From NCBI GenBank assembly GCA_050747245.1, contig JBOGNO010000009.1, positions 124,001 to 188,000 on the forward strand: DNA of 64,000 nucleotides. The letters are read 5' to 3'. Of the stretch, positions 43,068-52,280 are shown piece after piece. The notes beneath the pieces were generated by a model that was not told where the DNA came from, did not search any database, and saw only the letters and a program-made list of their open reading frames with translations. The DNA comes from JBOGNO01 sp050747245. GTDB taxonomy: Bacteria; Acidobacteriota; Terriglobia; Acidiferrales; UBA7541. The translations under genes and the position numbers were made by a program. Position 1 is the first letter of the stretch. Every line of letters starts with the position of its first letter.

Positions 43068-44104
43068 TGCCCGCCGAAAGCCTCAAGCGTTTCGAAAAAC
43101 TGCTGGAGAGCGGTAAGACCGTCCCCGCGCTGGCCCTCGTGGGTTCCGATTATTATTGGCGCGAACTTTGCCGAACGAAAGTTGTCGAGAGGTTTGTTCC
43201 TGTGGCGGCACGCGAATGGGCCGTAGCACAATTCTCCGCCGCGGACTCCGGCTGGGAAGATATATTCCAACGGGCGCAGACCTTGCCTATGCTCTCTGCT
43301 TGCCAGGTCCTCATCCTCAGGGACGCCGAAGCGCTCGCAGAGCTCGACGAGGGCGCTGCGAAAGAAGTCGTCGCAGCGTTTGAAAAATATTTCGCCGATC
43401 CCGCGCCCTTTTCCATTCTGCTTATTGAAGCGGCGCAAATGGATAAGCGCCGCAGCCTTTTCAAGCTGCTCGAAAAAAAAGCCCTCGTCGTGCAATTGGA
43501 CGCCGGAGATGCGCCGGCCGCTGAATTGGCTGTAACGATAGCGAAGGAATTGGGCGCTGAATTCGATCGCGAAGCAGCCTCGCTACTTTCCAGCCTCTTG
43601 AACGGTGAAATGGGCCGCATGCGCATGGAGTTGGAAAAGCTGGCCACCTATGTCGGCGACCGCCATCGCATCACCGCTGCCGATGTCGAAGCCCTCGTCG
43701 TCTCCGCGCGCCAGTACACTGTCTGGCAGCTTGCGGACATGCTCGCCATGCGCCGCCGCGATGCCGCGCTCGCATTCCTCGATACCCTCCTGCGCAATGG
43801 CGAGCCGCCGCCGATGATTGTCGGCGCTCTCGCGTACAGGTTTCGCAAGTTGCTCGAGGCCCAGGAACTTCCCGCGGGAATTCAATCTTTCGAAGCCGCT
43901 CGCCTTCTCGGCATGTACCGCGACTCAGCGGAATTGACTCTCTCGGTCTGCCGTAAAATTTCGCGCGATACGCTTCTCCGCGGAATCGTTACCCTTGCCG
44001 AAGCGGATAGCCGCCTCAAATCCGGAATTCCCGATCCTCGCGCAATGATGGCATTTCTCGTTGCGGAATTGACTTCTCCAGAAAAAAAAGGCGCCGCCGC
44101 GTAG
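43067..44104 (+). CDS. holA: DNA polymerase III subunit delta
   Basis: Clamp-loader delta subunit that opens the beta sliding clamp. The start at ATG 43067 overlaps the lptE stop (TGATG), giving 345 residues. It shows ALVGSDYYWRELCRTKVVERF, AQTLPMLSACQVLILRDAEAL, the AAA+-like middle domain and SARQYTVWQLADMLAMRRRDAALAFLDTLL in the collar domain. The frame is open upstream through lptE, but that part is a shadow. Confidence 0.93.
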   Translation: MPAESLKRFEKLLESGKTVPALALVGSDYYWRELCRTKVVERFVPVAAREWAVAQFSAADSGWEDIFQRAQTLPMLSACQVLILRDAEALAELDEGAAKEVVAAFEKYFADPAPFSILLIEAAQMDKRRSLFKLLEKKALVVQLDAGDAPAAELAVTIAKELGAEFDREAASLLSSLLNGEMGRMRMELEKLATYVGDRHRITAADVEALVVSARQYTVWQLADMLAMRRRDAALAFLDTLLRNGEPPPMIVGALAYRFRKLLEAQELPAGIQSFEAARLLGMYRDSAELTLSVCRKISRDTLLRGIVTLAEADSRLKSGIPDPRAMMAFLVAELTSPEKKGAAA

Positions 44105-44147
44105 CCTGTGTATTCGCCCCCGCGAATTATTTGCCGAGTATTGTGTG

Positions 44148-44197
44148 GGTCATCCTGAACTGAATGAGGAATCTGCTGCCTGGGTCCTGATTCCTGC
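44148..44197. repeat. GTCATCCTGA-type dispersed repeat fragment
   Basis: GGTCATCCTGAACTGAATGA followed by GGAATCTGC resembles the widespread 'GTCATCCTGAGCGAAGCGAAGGATCTGC' intergenic repeat found in many GC-rich bacteria. It lies in the gap between holA and rpsT. An inverted repeat AGGAATC/GATTCCT (about 44172-44199) overlaps it and could form a weak hairpin after rpsT. Confidence 0.45.
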
Positions 44198-44209
44198 TTG
44201 TAGAAAAGA

Positions 44210-44515
44210 CTAGGCCTTCTTCGCCGCGCGCAAAGAATTGAGCGCCAGCGATAGCCGCGACTTGTACCGACTCGCCGTGTTCTTCGCGAGAACCTTTTTC
44301 TGTATTGCGCGGTCCATTTCCGAAAACGTCGGCGAAAGTAATTTTTCGGCCGCCGCGGTATCTCCTGAAGCCAGTGCCGCGCGCATCGCGCGGATCGACG
44401 AACGCACTCGCGTCCGGCTCTGCCGGTTGATGATCGTCCGCCGCTCCGTCTGCCGAATATTCTTCAACACTGATTTCGAGCGCTTCTTCTGCTTGATGGG
44501 CGTGCCCTGCGGCAT
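44210..44515 (-). CDS. rpsT: 30S ribosomal protein S20
   Basis: Primary 16S rRNA-binding small-subunit protein. The 101-residue, highly basic, helical product shows KQKKRSKSVLKNIRQTERRTIINRQSRTRVRSSIRAMRAAL, SEMDRAIQKKVLAKNTASRYKSRLSLALNSLRAAKKA. The last part (KGVIHKNxAAR-type block) is diagnostic of S20. AAGGAG lies upstream of the ATG, and there is a good promoter of its own. It converges on holA. Confidence 0.95.
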   Translation of the reverse strand: MPQGTPIKQKKRSKSVLKNIRQTERRTIINRQSRTRVRSSIRAMRAALASGDTAAAEKLLSPTFSEMDRAIQKKVLAKNTASRYKSRLSLALNSLRAAKKA

Positions 44516-44549
44516 TCCTAGCTCCTTGGCGTCAGATTGTCAGTGCTCC

Positions 44550-44578
44550 AGAATAGCCGACCCGCTTCCGCGAGTCAA
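44550..44578 (-). promoter_or_regulatory. rpsT promoter
   Basis: On the minus strand TTGACT (44573-44578), a 17-bp spacer and TATTCT (44550-44555) lie about 35 bases upstream of the rpsT ATG. This is a near-consensus housekeeping promoter giving a leader of roughly 28 bases. Confidence 0.65.
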
Positions 44579-44689
44579 TTTTCTCTCTGCGAACAGGTTT
44601 CGACCTGGCCGGCGGTCTCCCTTGACCTCCGTCTCTTAGCGGCCAGAACTCTGTAAGTATCTGAATCTTCAACTCTTGTATCAGGCGTC

Positions 44690-44718
44690 TTGACCGCGGC
44701 GCCGCCCTGAGCTAACCT
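44690..44718 (+). promoter_or_regulatory. phoH operon promoter
   Basis: TTGACC (44690-44695), a 17-bp spacer and TAACCT (44713-44718) precede the phoH ATG at 44772 by about 54 bases. This is a plausible housekeeping promoter for the phoH-ybeY-CorC-like set. Confidence 0.55.
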
Positions 44719-44771
44719 AATCGTGTGCAATTTGCGTTTTCTCGCCACGCCATGAATCGCTGCCAGTCTTG

Positions 44772-45755
44772 ATGAAACAGACCGTTCGATTAACCGGGGG
44801 CGTCGCCGAACTCTTTGGCACGCTCGACGAAAATCTAAAGCTCCTCGAATCGTCGCTGCACGTCACTACGGAATTGCACGACAGCCATCTCGAAATTTCT
44901 GGCGACCCCGCGCAGGTCCAGCGCGCCGCACGCTTTTTCGATGAGTACGCGCAACTCATCCGCGAAGGTCGCTCGATCTCGAGCGGGGAAGTGAAATCCC
45001 TCATTCATCTCGCCACGCGCGAGCCGGAACTATCCGTCCGCGAGACGGTCGTTCATTCTCAATTGCGCATGTTTGGCAAAAAAACGGTTACGCCCAAGAG
45101 CCCCAACCAGCTTCGCTACCTCGAAGCCATCGAAACACACGATATGGTGTTCGCTGTCGGCCCGGGCGGCACGGGTAAGACCTATCTTGCCGTGGCCATG
45201 GCCGTCTCCGCATTGCTCTCGAAGCATGTGGACCGCATCATCCTCGCCCGTCCGGCCGTTGAAGCGGGCGAACGCCTGGGCTTTCTCCCCGGCACGGTAC
45301 AGGAAAAGGTGGACCCTTACATGCGTCCGCTCTACGACTCGCTCTACGCCTTGCTCGAACCCGACAAGCTCGAGCGCTACCTTGAAAAGGGCATCATCGA
45401 AGTCGCCCCGCTGGCTTTCATGCGCGGCCGCACACTGAACGATTCGTTTGTGATCCTCGATGAAGCCCAAAACACCACGAGCGAACAAATGAAAATGTTT
45501 CTCACTCGCCTCGGTTTTAATTCCAAGGCGGTGATCACCGGAGACATCACCCAGATTGATTTGCCCAGCGAGCGCCGCTCCGGTCTGGTCGAAGCCATCG
45601 AAGTCGTCGGAAATATCGAAGGCATCGAGCTGATTTATTTCGATGAGCGCGACGTGGTTCGTCACAGCCTTGTTCAGCGCATCATCAAGGCCTATGACGA
45701 ATTTTCCGCCGCCAATTCCACGGCGGAAAATGGCCGGCGCGGTCGCCGGAACTAA
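44772..45755 (+). CDS. phoH: PhoH-family ATPase (YbeZ-like)
   Basis: Cytosolic P-loop ATPase associated with ribosome and RNA metabolism, usually encoded with YbeY. The 327 residues start at ATG 44772; an adjoining TTG at 44769 adds one residue. The N-terminal KH-like region (FGTLDENLKLLESSLHVTTELHDSHLEI) precedes the PhoH core. The core has KSPNQLRYLEAIETHDMVFAVGPGGTGKTYLAVAMAV (Walker A), ARPAVEAGERLGFLPG, FVILDEAQNTTSEQMKMFLTRLG and ITGDITQIDLP. Confidence 0.95.
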   Translation: MKQTVRLTGGVAELFGTLDENLKLLESSLHVTTELHDSHLEISGDPAQVQRAARFFDEYAQLIREGRSISSGEVKSLIHLATREPELSVRETVVHSQLRMFGKKTVTPKSPNQLRYLEAIETHDMVFAVGPGGTGKTYLAVAMAVSALLSKHVDRIILARPAVEAGERLGFLPGTVQEKVDPYMRPLYDSLYALLEPDKLERYLEKGIIEVAPLAFMRGRTLNDSFVILDEAQNTTSEQMKMFLTRLGFNSKAVITGDITQIDLPSERRSGLVEAIEVVGNIEGIELIYFDERDVVRHSLVQRIIKAYDEFSAANSTAENGRRGRRN

Positions 45756-45764
45756 TCTCCTGCC

Positions 45765-46220
45765 ATGATTCTCAACCAGCAGCGCGCCGTGCGTGTCCCT
45801 CTCGAGGAACTCGAGCGTTTTCTCGAACGCCTGCGCCGACTTCTCGGAGCTCCCGCCGAAGCTGTCAGCATCTGTCTTGTTAGCGACCGCCAGATCGCCC
45901 GCTGGAATCGCCTCTACCGCGGGAAGAACCGCGCCACGGACGTTCTTTCGTTTCCTGCGCATGAGGACGGCACGCGCTCGCAGTTCGGCAGCCAACGGTA
46001 TCCTCGCTCTGTCGCTTCCAATGGCTACTGGGGCGATATCGCCATCGCCCCTGCCGTCGCCCGGAAGAATTCCCGGCGCATCGGCCGCACGCTCGATTCC
46101 GAGTTGCGCCTCCTGATTCTCCACGGCGTTCTCCACCTGATGGGCTACGATCACGAATCCGATCGTGGTGAAATGGAGCGCTACGAGAAGCGCCTCCGCC
46201 GCAAACTCGCGCTGACCTGA
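45765..46220 (+). CDS. ybeY: Endoribonuclease YbeY (rRNA maturation factor)
   Basis: Zinc metalloprotein needed for 16S rRNA 3' maturation and ribosome quality control. The 151 residues include TDVLSFPAHEDG and GDIAIAP, then the zinc motif LILHGVLHLMGYDHESDRGEM (His-x3-His-x5-His). It begins ten bases after phoH and is followed by the CBS-domain protein gene, the conserved ybeZ-ybeY-ybeX order. Confidence 0.95.
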   Translation: MILNQQRAVRVPLEELERFLERLRRLLGAPAEAVSICLVSDRQIARWNRLYRGKNRATDVLSFPAHEDGTRSQFGSQRYPRSVASNGYWGDIAIAPAVARKNSRRIGRTLDSELRLLILHGVLHLMGYDHESDRGEMERYEKRLRRKLALT

Positions 46221-46223
46221 GCC

Positions 46224-47519
46224 ATGCCACTCGCACTCTACACTCTCGGAGTCATCGTCCTCACCGCCGGCCTGCTCGTTTTTTCCTATCTTGACCGCGT
46301 CTTCCGCGAGCTTGGCCGCGTCTCCACCGGCCGCATTCACGATCATCTCGAAGTCTTCGAAGCGGAAATCGAGCCGCGCTTCAAGCTCGAACGCCGCCGC
46401 GCCAATTTGGTTTTCAGCCTGCTCTCGCGGCTCTGGCTCGTCCTCGTAGCGGTCGCCACGGCGCGCGGCGTGCTCTTCTTCGTTCCCGAAGTCGGCCAGT
46501 CCCTTGCCGAGCTGATTTTCTTTTTGGGCGCCGAAGTCGTCCTCGCCATGCAGCTGTTGCCCCACCTGCTCCTCGCGCGAACCTCTGGCCGCTGGCTCAT
46601 TCCTCTGGTGCCCGTGATTCGCGTGTTTGTGTGGATTGCCTGGCCCGTACACGCACTGCTGGGATTTTTCATTTCCGTGCTGCACATCTCCGAAGAGGAA
46701 GAAGGCGGGAAAGCTGAAGCCGAGCAGCAGGCCCTCGAGGACTTCGTCGAAGCCGCCACCGAGGAGGGCATCATCGAGCAGGATGAAGCCCGCCTCATCG
46801 AGCAGGTCGTCGAATTCAGCGATAAGCGCGTCCGCGAAGTCATGACCCCGCGCCCGGACGTCGTGGGCATCTCCGCCGACGCCAATCTCGAAGAGCTGCG
46901 CCGCCTCCTCGTCGAAAAGAAGTTTTCGCGACTGCCCGTTTTTGAATCTTCGCTCGACCAAATCATCGGCATCGTCGTCGCTCGCGACATCCTCGAAGTC
47001 CCGGAGCGCGACGCGGCACACCGCAAGGTCCGCGAGCTGGTTCGTCCTGCGCTGTTCGTCCCAGAAACGAAATTCGGCTCCGAGTTGCTCAAGGAAATGC
47101 AGCGCAAGAATCAGCAGCTCGCCGTGGTTGTGGATGAATACGGCTCGACCGCCGGAATCGTCACCACCGAGGATCTCGTCGAGGAAATCGTCGGCGAAAT
47201 CGGCGAAGAAGATCGCGCCCCTTCCCCCGACGTGGTCCGCGAAGCCGGCTCCGGCGACATGATTCTCCGCGGCAGCGTCTCGCTCGAAAAAATTCAGGAG
47301 CTATTCGGCGTCGAGCTTCAGGATACCCCGCAGGAATCCGGCGCCACCACCGTCGCGGGACTTCTCAATTCCGTTGCGGGGCACGTCCCCGCCGCCGGCG
47401 AAGTCATCGACTTCGATGGCCTGCGCTTCGAAGTCCTCGAGGCCAACCAGCGCAAAGTTCTCCGCCTCCGCGCCCGCCGCCGCCCCGAATCCCAAGCCGC
47501 CGCAGCCCCCTCTGCCTGA
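46224..47519 (+). CDS. CorC/HlyC-type CBS-domain membrane protein
   Basis: Putative magnesium/cobalt-efflux-type protein of 431 residues. The N-terminal DUF21-like region has three or four hydrophobic helices (about 1-150). Tandem CBS domains follow (VREVMTPRPDVVGISADANLEELRRLLVEKKFSRLPVFE and the second with VVVDEYGSTAGIVTTEDLVEEIVGEI). The C-terminal transporter-associated domain (GSVSLEKIQELFGVELQ ... TTVAGLLNSVAGHVPAAGEV) completes the architecture. The helix region is shorter and less canonical than CNNM proteins. It is the third gene after phoH and ybeY. Confidence 0.9.
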   Translation: MPLALYTLGVIVLTAGLLVFSYLDRVFRELGRVSTGRIHDHLEVFEAEIEPRFKLERRRANLVFSLLSRLWLVLVAVATARGVLFFVPEVGQSLAELIFFLGAEVVLAMQLLPHLLLARTSGRWLIPLVPVIRVFVWIAWPVHALLGFFISVLHISEEEEGGKAEAEQQALEDFVEAATEEGIIEQDEARLIEQVVEFSDKRVREVMTPRPDVVGISADANLEELRRLLVEKKFSRLPVFESSLDQIIGIVVARDILEVPERDAAHRKVRELVRPALFVPETKFGSELLKEMQRKNQQLAVVVDEYGSTAGIVTTEDLVEEIVGEIGEEDRAPSPDVVREAGSGDMILRGSVSLEKIQELFGVELQDTPQESGATTVAGLLNSVAGHVPAAGEVIDFDGLRFEVLEANQRKVLRLRARRRPESQAAAAPSA

Positions 47520-47525
47520 GATGCC

Positions 47526-47610
47526 GTGCGCACCATCCTTCGCGAAGTAAAGGGCGGGGCTTCTCGTTTCAGACCGTGGGTGCCGCACCCTTTGTTTTCG
47601 AAGGGTGCAG
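47526..47610. repeat. Second cluster of palindromic REP-like repeat
   Basis: Two diverged copies lie here. One is at 47526-47560 (GTGCGCACCATCCTTCGCGA ... AAAGGGCGGGGC). The other is at 47578-47610 (GGGTGCCGCACCCTTTG ... CGAAGGGTGC, itself palindromic around CCCTTTGTTTTCGAAGGG). Both match the reverse complement of the units at 2317-2424 in layout (GGTGCC, CCTTTG, AAAGG, GGGG). They fill most of the 214-nt gap after the CBS-domain gene. Confidence 0.55.
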
Positions 47611-47692
47611 TCTTGCAATCTTCCTTGGTGCCCCGCATGCCGTTCCTGCGCGTGGTGATTTTGACTTTTCCTGCGTTCGCTATCGCTCCCAT

Positions 47693-47708
47693 TTATCGCT
47701 TGCGATAA
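47693..47708. promoter_or_regulatory. Perfect palindrome before regulatory-domain protein gene
   Basis: TTATCGC-TT-GCGATAA forms a perfect inverted repeat 25 bases before the ATG at 47734, overlapping a possible -10 (TAAGAT). It could be an operator; no cognate regulator is evident. Confidence 0.35.
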
Positions 47709-47733
47709 GATACTTGACGAGGAACAACCTGCC

Positions 47734-49425
47734 ATGCGCCCTTGTCTTCTCCTCGCCGCATTCTTCCTCGCACTTTCTTTGCACGCACAACAAACTTTGC
47801 CCGCGAACGCCGCGCAAACCCCCGACGCAAAGCTCTGCTCCATTGCCGGCACCGTGGTTCGTGCCGACACGAAAGCACCCCTCAAGAAGGCCCATGTTGC
47901 TCTACAGAGCGCCGAATCCGAATCGCATCCTTTCACTGCCACCACGGACGTATCCGGCCACTTTCAAATAGACAAGATCCCGCCGGGCAGCTATCACCTC
48001 GAAATCGAACGCGCCGGATTTGTCAACCTGAGTTACGGCCAGAACTCACCGGAGAGCCCTGGAGCAACTCTCACTCTGGCTCCTGGCCAGAAAATGGAAG
48101 ATCTCCTCTTCCGCATGAACCGTTCCGCAGTTATCTCCGGCCACATCACGGATGAAGATGGAGAACCTGTTCCCGCGGCCTCCGTCCACGCCCTCCGCAA
48201 ACTCTATCTTGAGGGCAAGCCTACTGTCCTGGAAATGGAATCTGCCACGACCAACGACTTGGGTGAATATCGCTTGTTTGGCCTGCCTCCGGGACGTTTT
48301 TACGTCAGCGCCACTTACCAAGAGTCGGACGAGTCATTCCGATCCGCAAATCGCGTTGCTACGGCGCTGGCCTCGCAGGACAGCGGATACGCGCCAACCT
48401 ATTACCCGGGAACAAGTGACGTCGGCGCAGCCGCTGTCATCCAGGTCAAGTCTGGCGACGAAGTTTCGTCGGTCGACTTCTCCCTCTTTCCAACTCCCGT
48501 CTTTCATATTCGAGGAAAGGTCACAAATTCCATCACAGGCCAGCCGCCGCGGGCCGTAATTATCGTTGCTGTACCGAAAGCCAAGCAGGATTACTCCGTC
48601 GGAGGAATCCGTCAGGCTCTGGTGACCGGAGTAGATGGCAACTTTGATATTCCCGGCATCACCCCTGGCTCGTATAGCGTCACCGCCATATGGATTGATC
48701 AGACCAAGCAGCACTTCGCTCATCAAGATGTGGACGTTACCAACACGGACGTGGAAGGGTTGCAACTCATCATCTCCCGGGGAATTAATATCGCGGGCAG
48801 AGTGGTGCCGGAGGGCAATACCAGCGAGGGCAACTCCGATCTCCGCGTGCATCTCTACACTAGGGAAGTCAACTTCAGCGATTGGAAATCCGCAGAGGTC
48901 CACGCCGACGGTTCCTTCACGATCGAAGACGTCGCCGCGGGGAGCTATGAGCTCCTTGTGCAGTCTTCTTGCAAACTCTGTTACACAAAATCGGCTCGCT
49001 TCGGCAGTTTGGACGTGCTTTCCAATGAGTTATCCGTCGGCTCGGGTAGCTCGTCCTCAACCCTCGAAATTGTGTACAGCGCAAACACGGCCACCGTGAA
49101 CGGCTCAGTCACGAAAGACGACGGCCTGCCCGCCACAGGCGCCACCGTCGTGCTGGTTCCGGAAAAATCATTTCGCAATCGTGCGGAGCTTTTCCAGAAC
49201 GCGGCAACCGACCAGTACGGCCGCTTCGTTTTCCGCGGCGTCCCGCCCGGAAAATACTCCGCTTTCGCGTGGCAGGACATCGAAGGCGGCATGTGGCAGG
49301 ATCCCGATTTCCTAAAGACCGTCGAAGGCAAGGGCAAAGACATCGAACTCACCGAGAAGCAATCCCTTTTCCTCGACCTCGTCGCTCTCCCCTCGCCTTC
49401 CTCATCCTCCACTCCTGATCAATAG
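47734..49425 (+). CDS. Secreted carboxypeptidase-regulatory-like (Ig-like) repeat protein
   Basis: Exported beta-sandwich protein of 563 residues with signal peptide (CLLLAAFFLALSLHAQQ). It contains about four carboxypeptidase-regulatory-like domains: residues 35-110 (IAGTVVRADTKAPLKKAHVAL, IPPGSYHLEIERAGF), 130-240 (ISGHITDEDGEPVPAASV, LPPGRFYVSAT), 250-340 (IRGKVTNSITGQPPRAVIIV, ITPGSYSVTAIW) and 440-550 (VNGSVTKDDGLPATGATVVL, VPPGKYSAFAW). No enzymatic domain or TonB-receptor barrel is present. Such proteins are numerous in Acidobacteriota; role unknown, probably surface-associated. Confidence 0.85.
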   Translation: MRPCLLLAAFFLALSLHAQQTLPANAAQTPDAKLCSIAGTVVRADTKAPLKKAHVALQSAESESHPFTATTDVSGHFQIDKIPPGSYHLEIERAGFVNLSYGQNSPESPGATLTLAPGQKMEDLLFRMNRSAVISGHITDEDGEPVPAASVHALRKLYLEGKPTVLEMESATTNDLGEYRLFGLPPGRFYVSATYQESDESFRSANRVATALASQDSGYAPTYYPGTSDVGAAAVIQVKSGDEVSSVDFSLFPTPVFHIRGKVTNSITGQPPRAVIIVAVPKAKQDYSVGGIRQALVTGVDGNFDIPGITPGSYSVTAIWIDQTKQHFAHQDVDVTNTDVEGLQLIISRGINIAGRVVPEGNTSEGNSDLRVHLYTREVNFSDWKSAEVHADGSFTIEDVAAGSYELLVQSSCKLCYTKSARFGSLDVLSNELSVGSGSSSSTLEIVYSANTATVNGSVTKDDGLPATGATVVLVPEKSFRNRAELFQNAATDQYGRFVFRGVPPGKYSAFAWQDIEGGMWQDPDFLKTVEGKGKDIELTEKQSLFLDLVALPSPSSSSTPDQ

Positions 49426-49989
49426 GACTCTGCGAGCGCGAATTTGTCATCAGGCTCCCCTGGTCCGCTCTGTGCTCCCCAACGCATCGCCCCATGAACA
49501 GGGATCTCCCACTCTGATTGAACGCCATGATATAATGCGATGAACGAATAAGAGCCGCGCCTCAAAATCTTAACGACATCATGCCACATACGTACCCTTG
49601 TCTCATGGCTTCCAAGATCTCATTCGAACCAAGAACCATTTTGTCCCAGTCTTCCTCCCACTCGACTCCGACTGCCTCCTATAAACCGAATAGCAGCTTG
49701 CCGCCTATCGATGCTTCCACCCCTGCGTTTCCTCCCACGCTCCAAAACCAGCAAATTCTGCCCGCAACACACCACGAAACAGAAATCTCGCAAGTGATTG
49801 AAAACAAAGGGCCGGACTCCACTCTAATCGAGACAAAACGCCAAGTTAACTTTTCAGGTTTTTCGACTCGAATTCCGCCTCAAAACCTGCAAAAACTATC
49901 CGAAGATCTTGCCCCGAGATCATCGCGGATCGCCGGAAGCGGATTCGCGGCTGCATTCGGCAGAGCGGCGTCGTAATATTCTGGCCGCC
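49426..49989 (+). other. 564-nt gap before era
   Basis: No convincing gene. There is an extended -10 promoter (49528-49536) and an open frame from ATG 49581 to 49976 (131 codons). Its Ser/Pro/Thr-rich translation has no recognisable features, no ribosome-binding site and unusual codon use, so it is not called as a gene. The sequence is visibly more AT-rich than its surroundings. Confidence 0.5.
49528..49536 (+). promoter_or_regulatory. Extended -10 promoter in era upstream gap
   Basis: TGATATAAT (TGn followed by perfect TATAAT) is an extended -10 element with no good -35. It could drive era with a leader of about 445 bases, or a small RNA. Confidence 0.45.
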
Positions 49990-50915
49990 ATGCCATTTCG
50001 CTCGGGATACGTAGCCATCATCGGCCGGCCGAACTCCGGAAAATCGACGCTGGTAAATTCGCTGGTGGGCCGCAAGGTTTCCATCGTCACGTCCAAGCCG
50101 CAAACCACGCGCAACCGCATTCAGGGGATTCTCAACCAGCCCGACGCGCAGATCGTCCTGCTCGATACGCCCGGCCTGCACCGCGGCGGGTCGGCGCTCG
50201 ATCGCCGGATGACGCAGGAAATTACGGAAGCGCTCGACGGCATCGACGTACTTTCACTCGTGGTAGACGCGACGCAGCGCTTTGGCCGCGACGACGAGGC
50301 CGCGCTGCGCTGGACCAAACGCTTCGACGGCCCCGTTTTCCTGCTGTTGAACAAAATCGACCGCATCGAAAAACCGAAGCTGCTTCCGCTGATGGATTTC
50401 TACAGCAAGCAGCGCGACTTCGCGGAGATTTATCCCATATCCGGTTTGAAATCGCGGGGACTGGAGGAGTTGAGCCGCGGATGGATTTCGCGATTACCGG
50501 AAAATCCGCCGTTCTTCCCGCCGGATCAATACACAGACCAGCCGGAGCGGTTTCTGGCCGCGGAAATCATCCGCGAAAAAGCGATCCGCGCGACGCGCGA
50601 GGAAATTCCCTACGCCATCGCCGTCTTCACCGAGAATTTCGAGGAGAGCGACAAGCTGATTCGCATCCGTGCCACGCTTCATGTGGAACGCGAAGGGCAG
50701 AAGGGAATTCTGATCGGCAAGGCCGGCGCGATGATGAAAAAAATCGGCAGTGAAGCGCGCCACGAACTGGAAACTTTGCTGGGCGCAAAAGTTTTTCTGG
50801 AGCTGATCGTCAAAGTACTCCCCAACTGGCGCGAGGATCCGGCGGTTATCCGGCGGCTTGATTGGCGGCGCCAGCTCGAGGAGATGGCCGAAGGAGCGGA
50901 AGACGAAGGGGAAAG

Positions 50916-50919
<4 letters not shown>
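49990..50919 (+). CDS. era: GTPase Era
   Basis: Essential GTPase that binds the 16S rRNA 3' end in 30S assembly. The start at ATG 49990 gives 309 residues. The G domain carries IIGRPNSGKSTLVNSL (G1), SKPQTTRNRIQGI (G2), LLDTPGLH (G3) and LLNKIDRI (G4). The C-terminal KH domain has ATLHVEREGQKGILIGKAGAMMKKIGSEARHELETLLGAKVFLEL. Its TAG stop shares the four bases CTAG (50916-50919) with the stop of the convergent ntrX-like gene. Confidence 0.96.
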
Positions 50920-52271
<1,352 letters not shown>

Positions 52272-52280
52272 AATTCTCCG

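Noticed and set aside
45030..47021. 663-codon open frame on the minus strand opposite phoH, ybeY and the CBS-domain gene
   Set aside because: It is antisense to three well-supported genes. It is open because of GC-rich codon bias, with a low-complexity Asp/Gly/Glu-rich translation and no family features.
49581..49976. 131-codon plus-strand frame before era
   Set aside because: Ser/Pro/Thr-rich, no ribosome-binding site, no recognisable domain, and it runs into a region better explained as untranslated.
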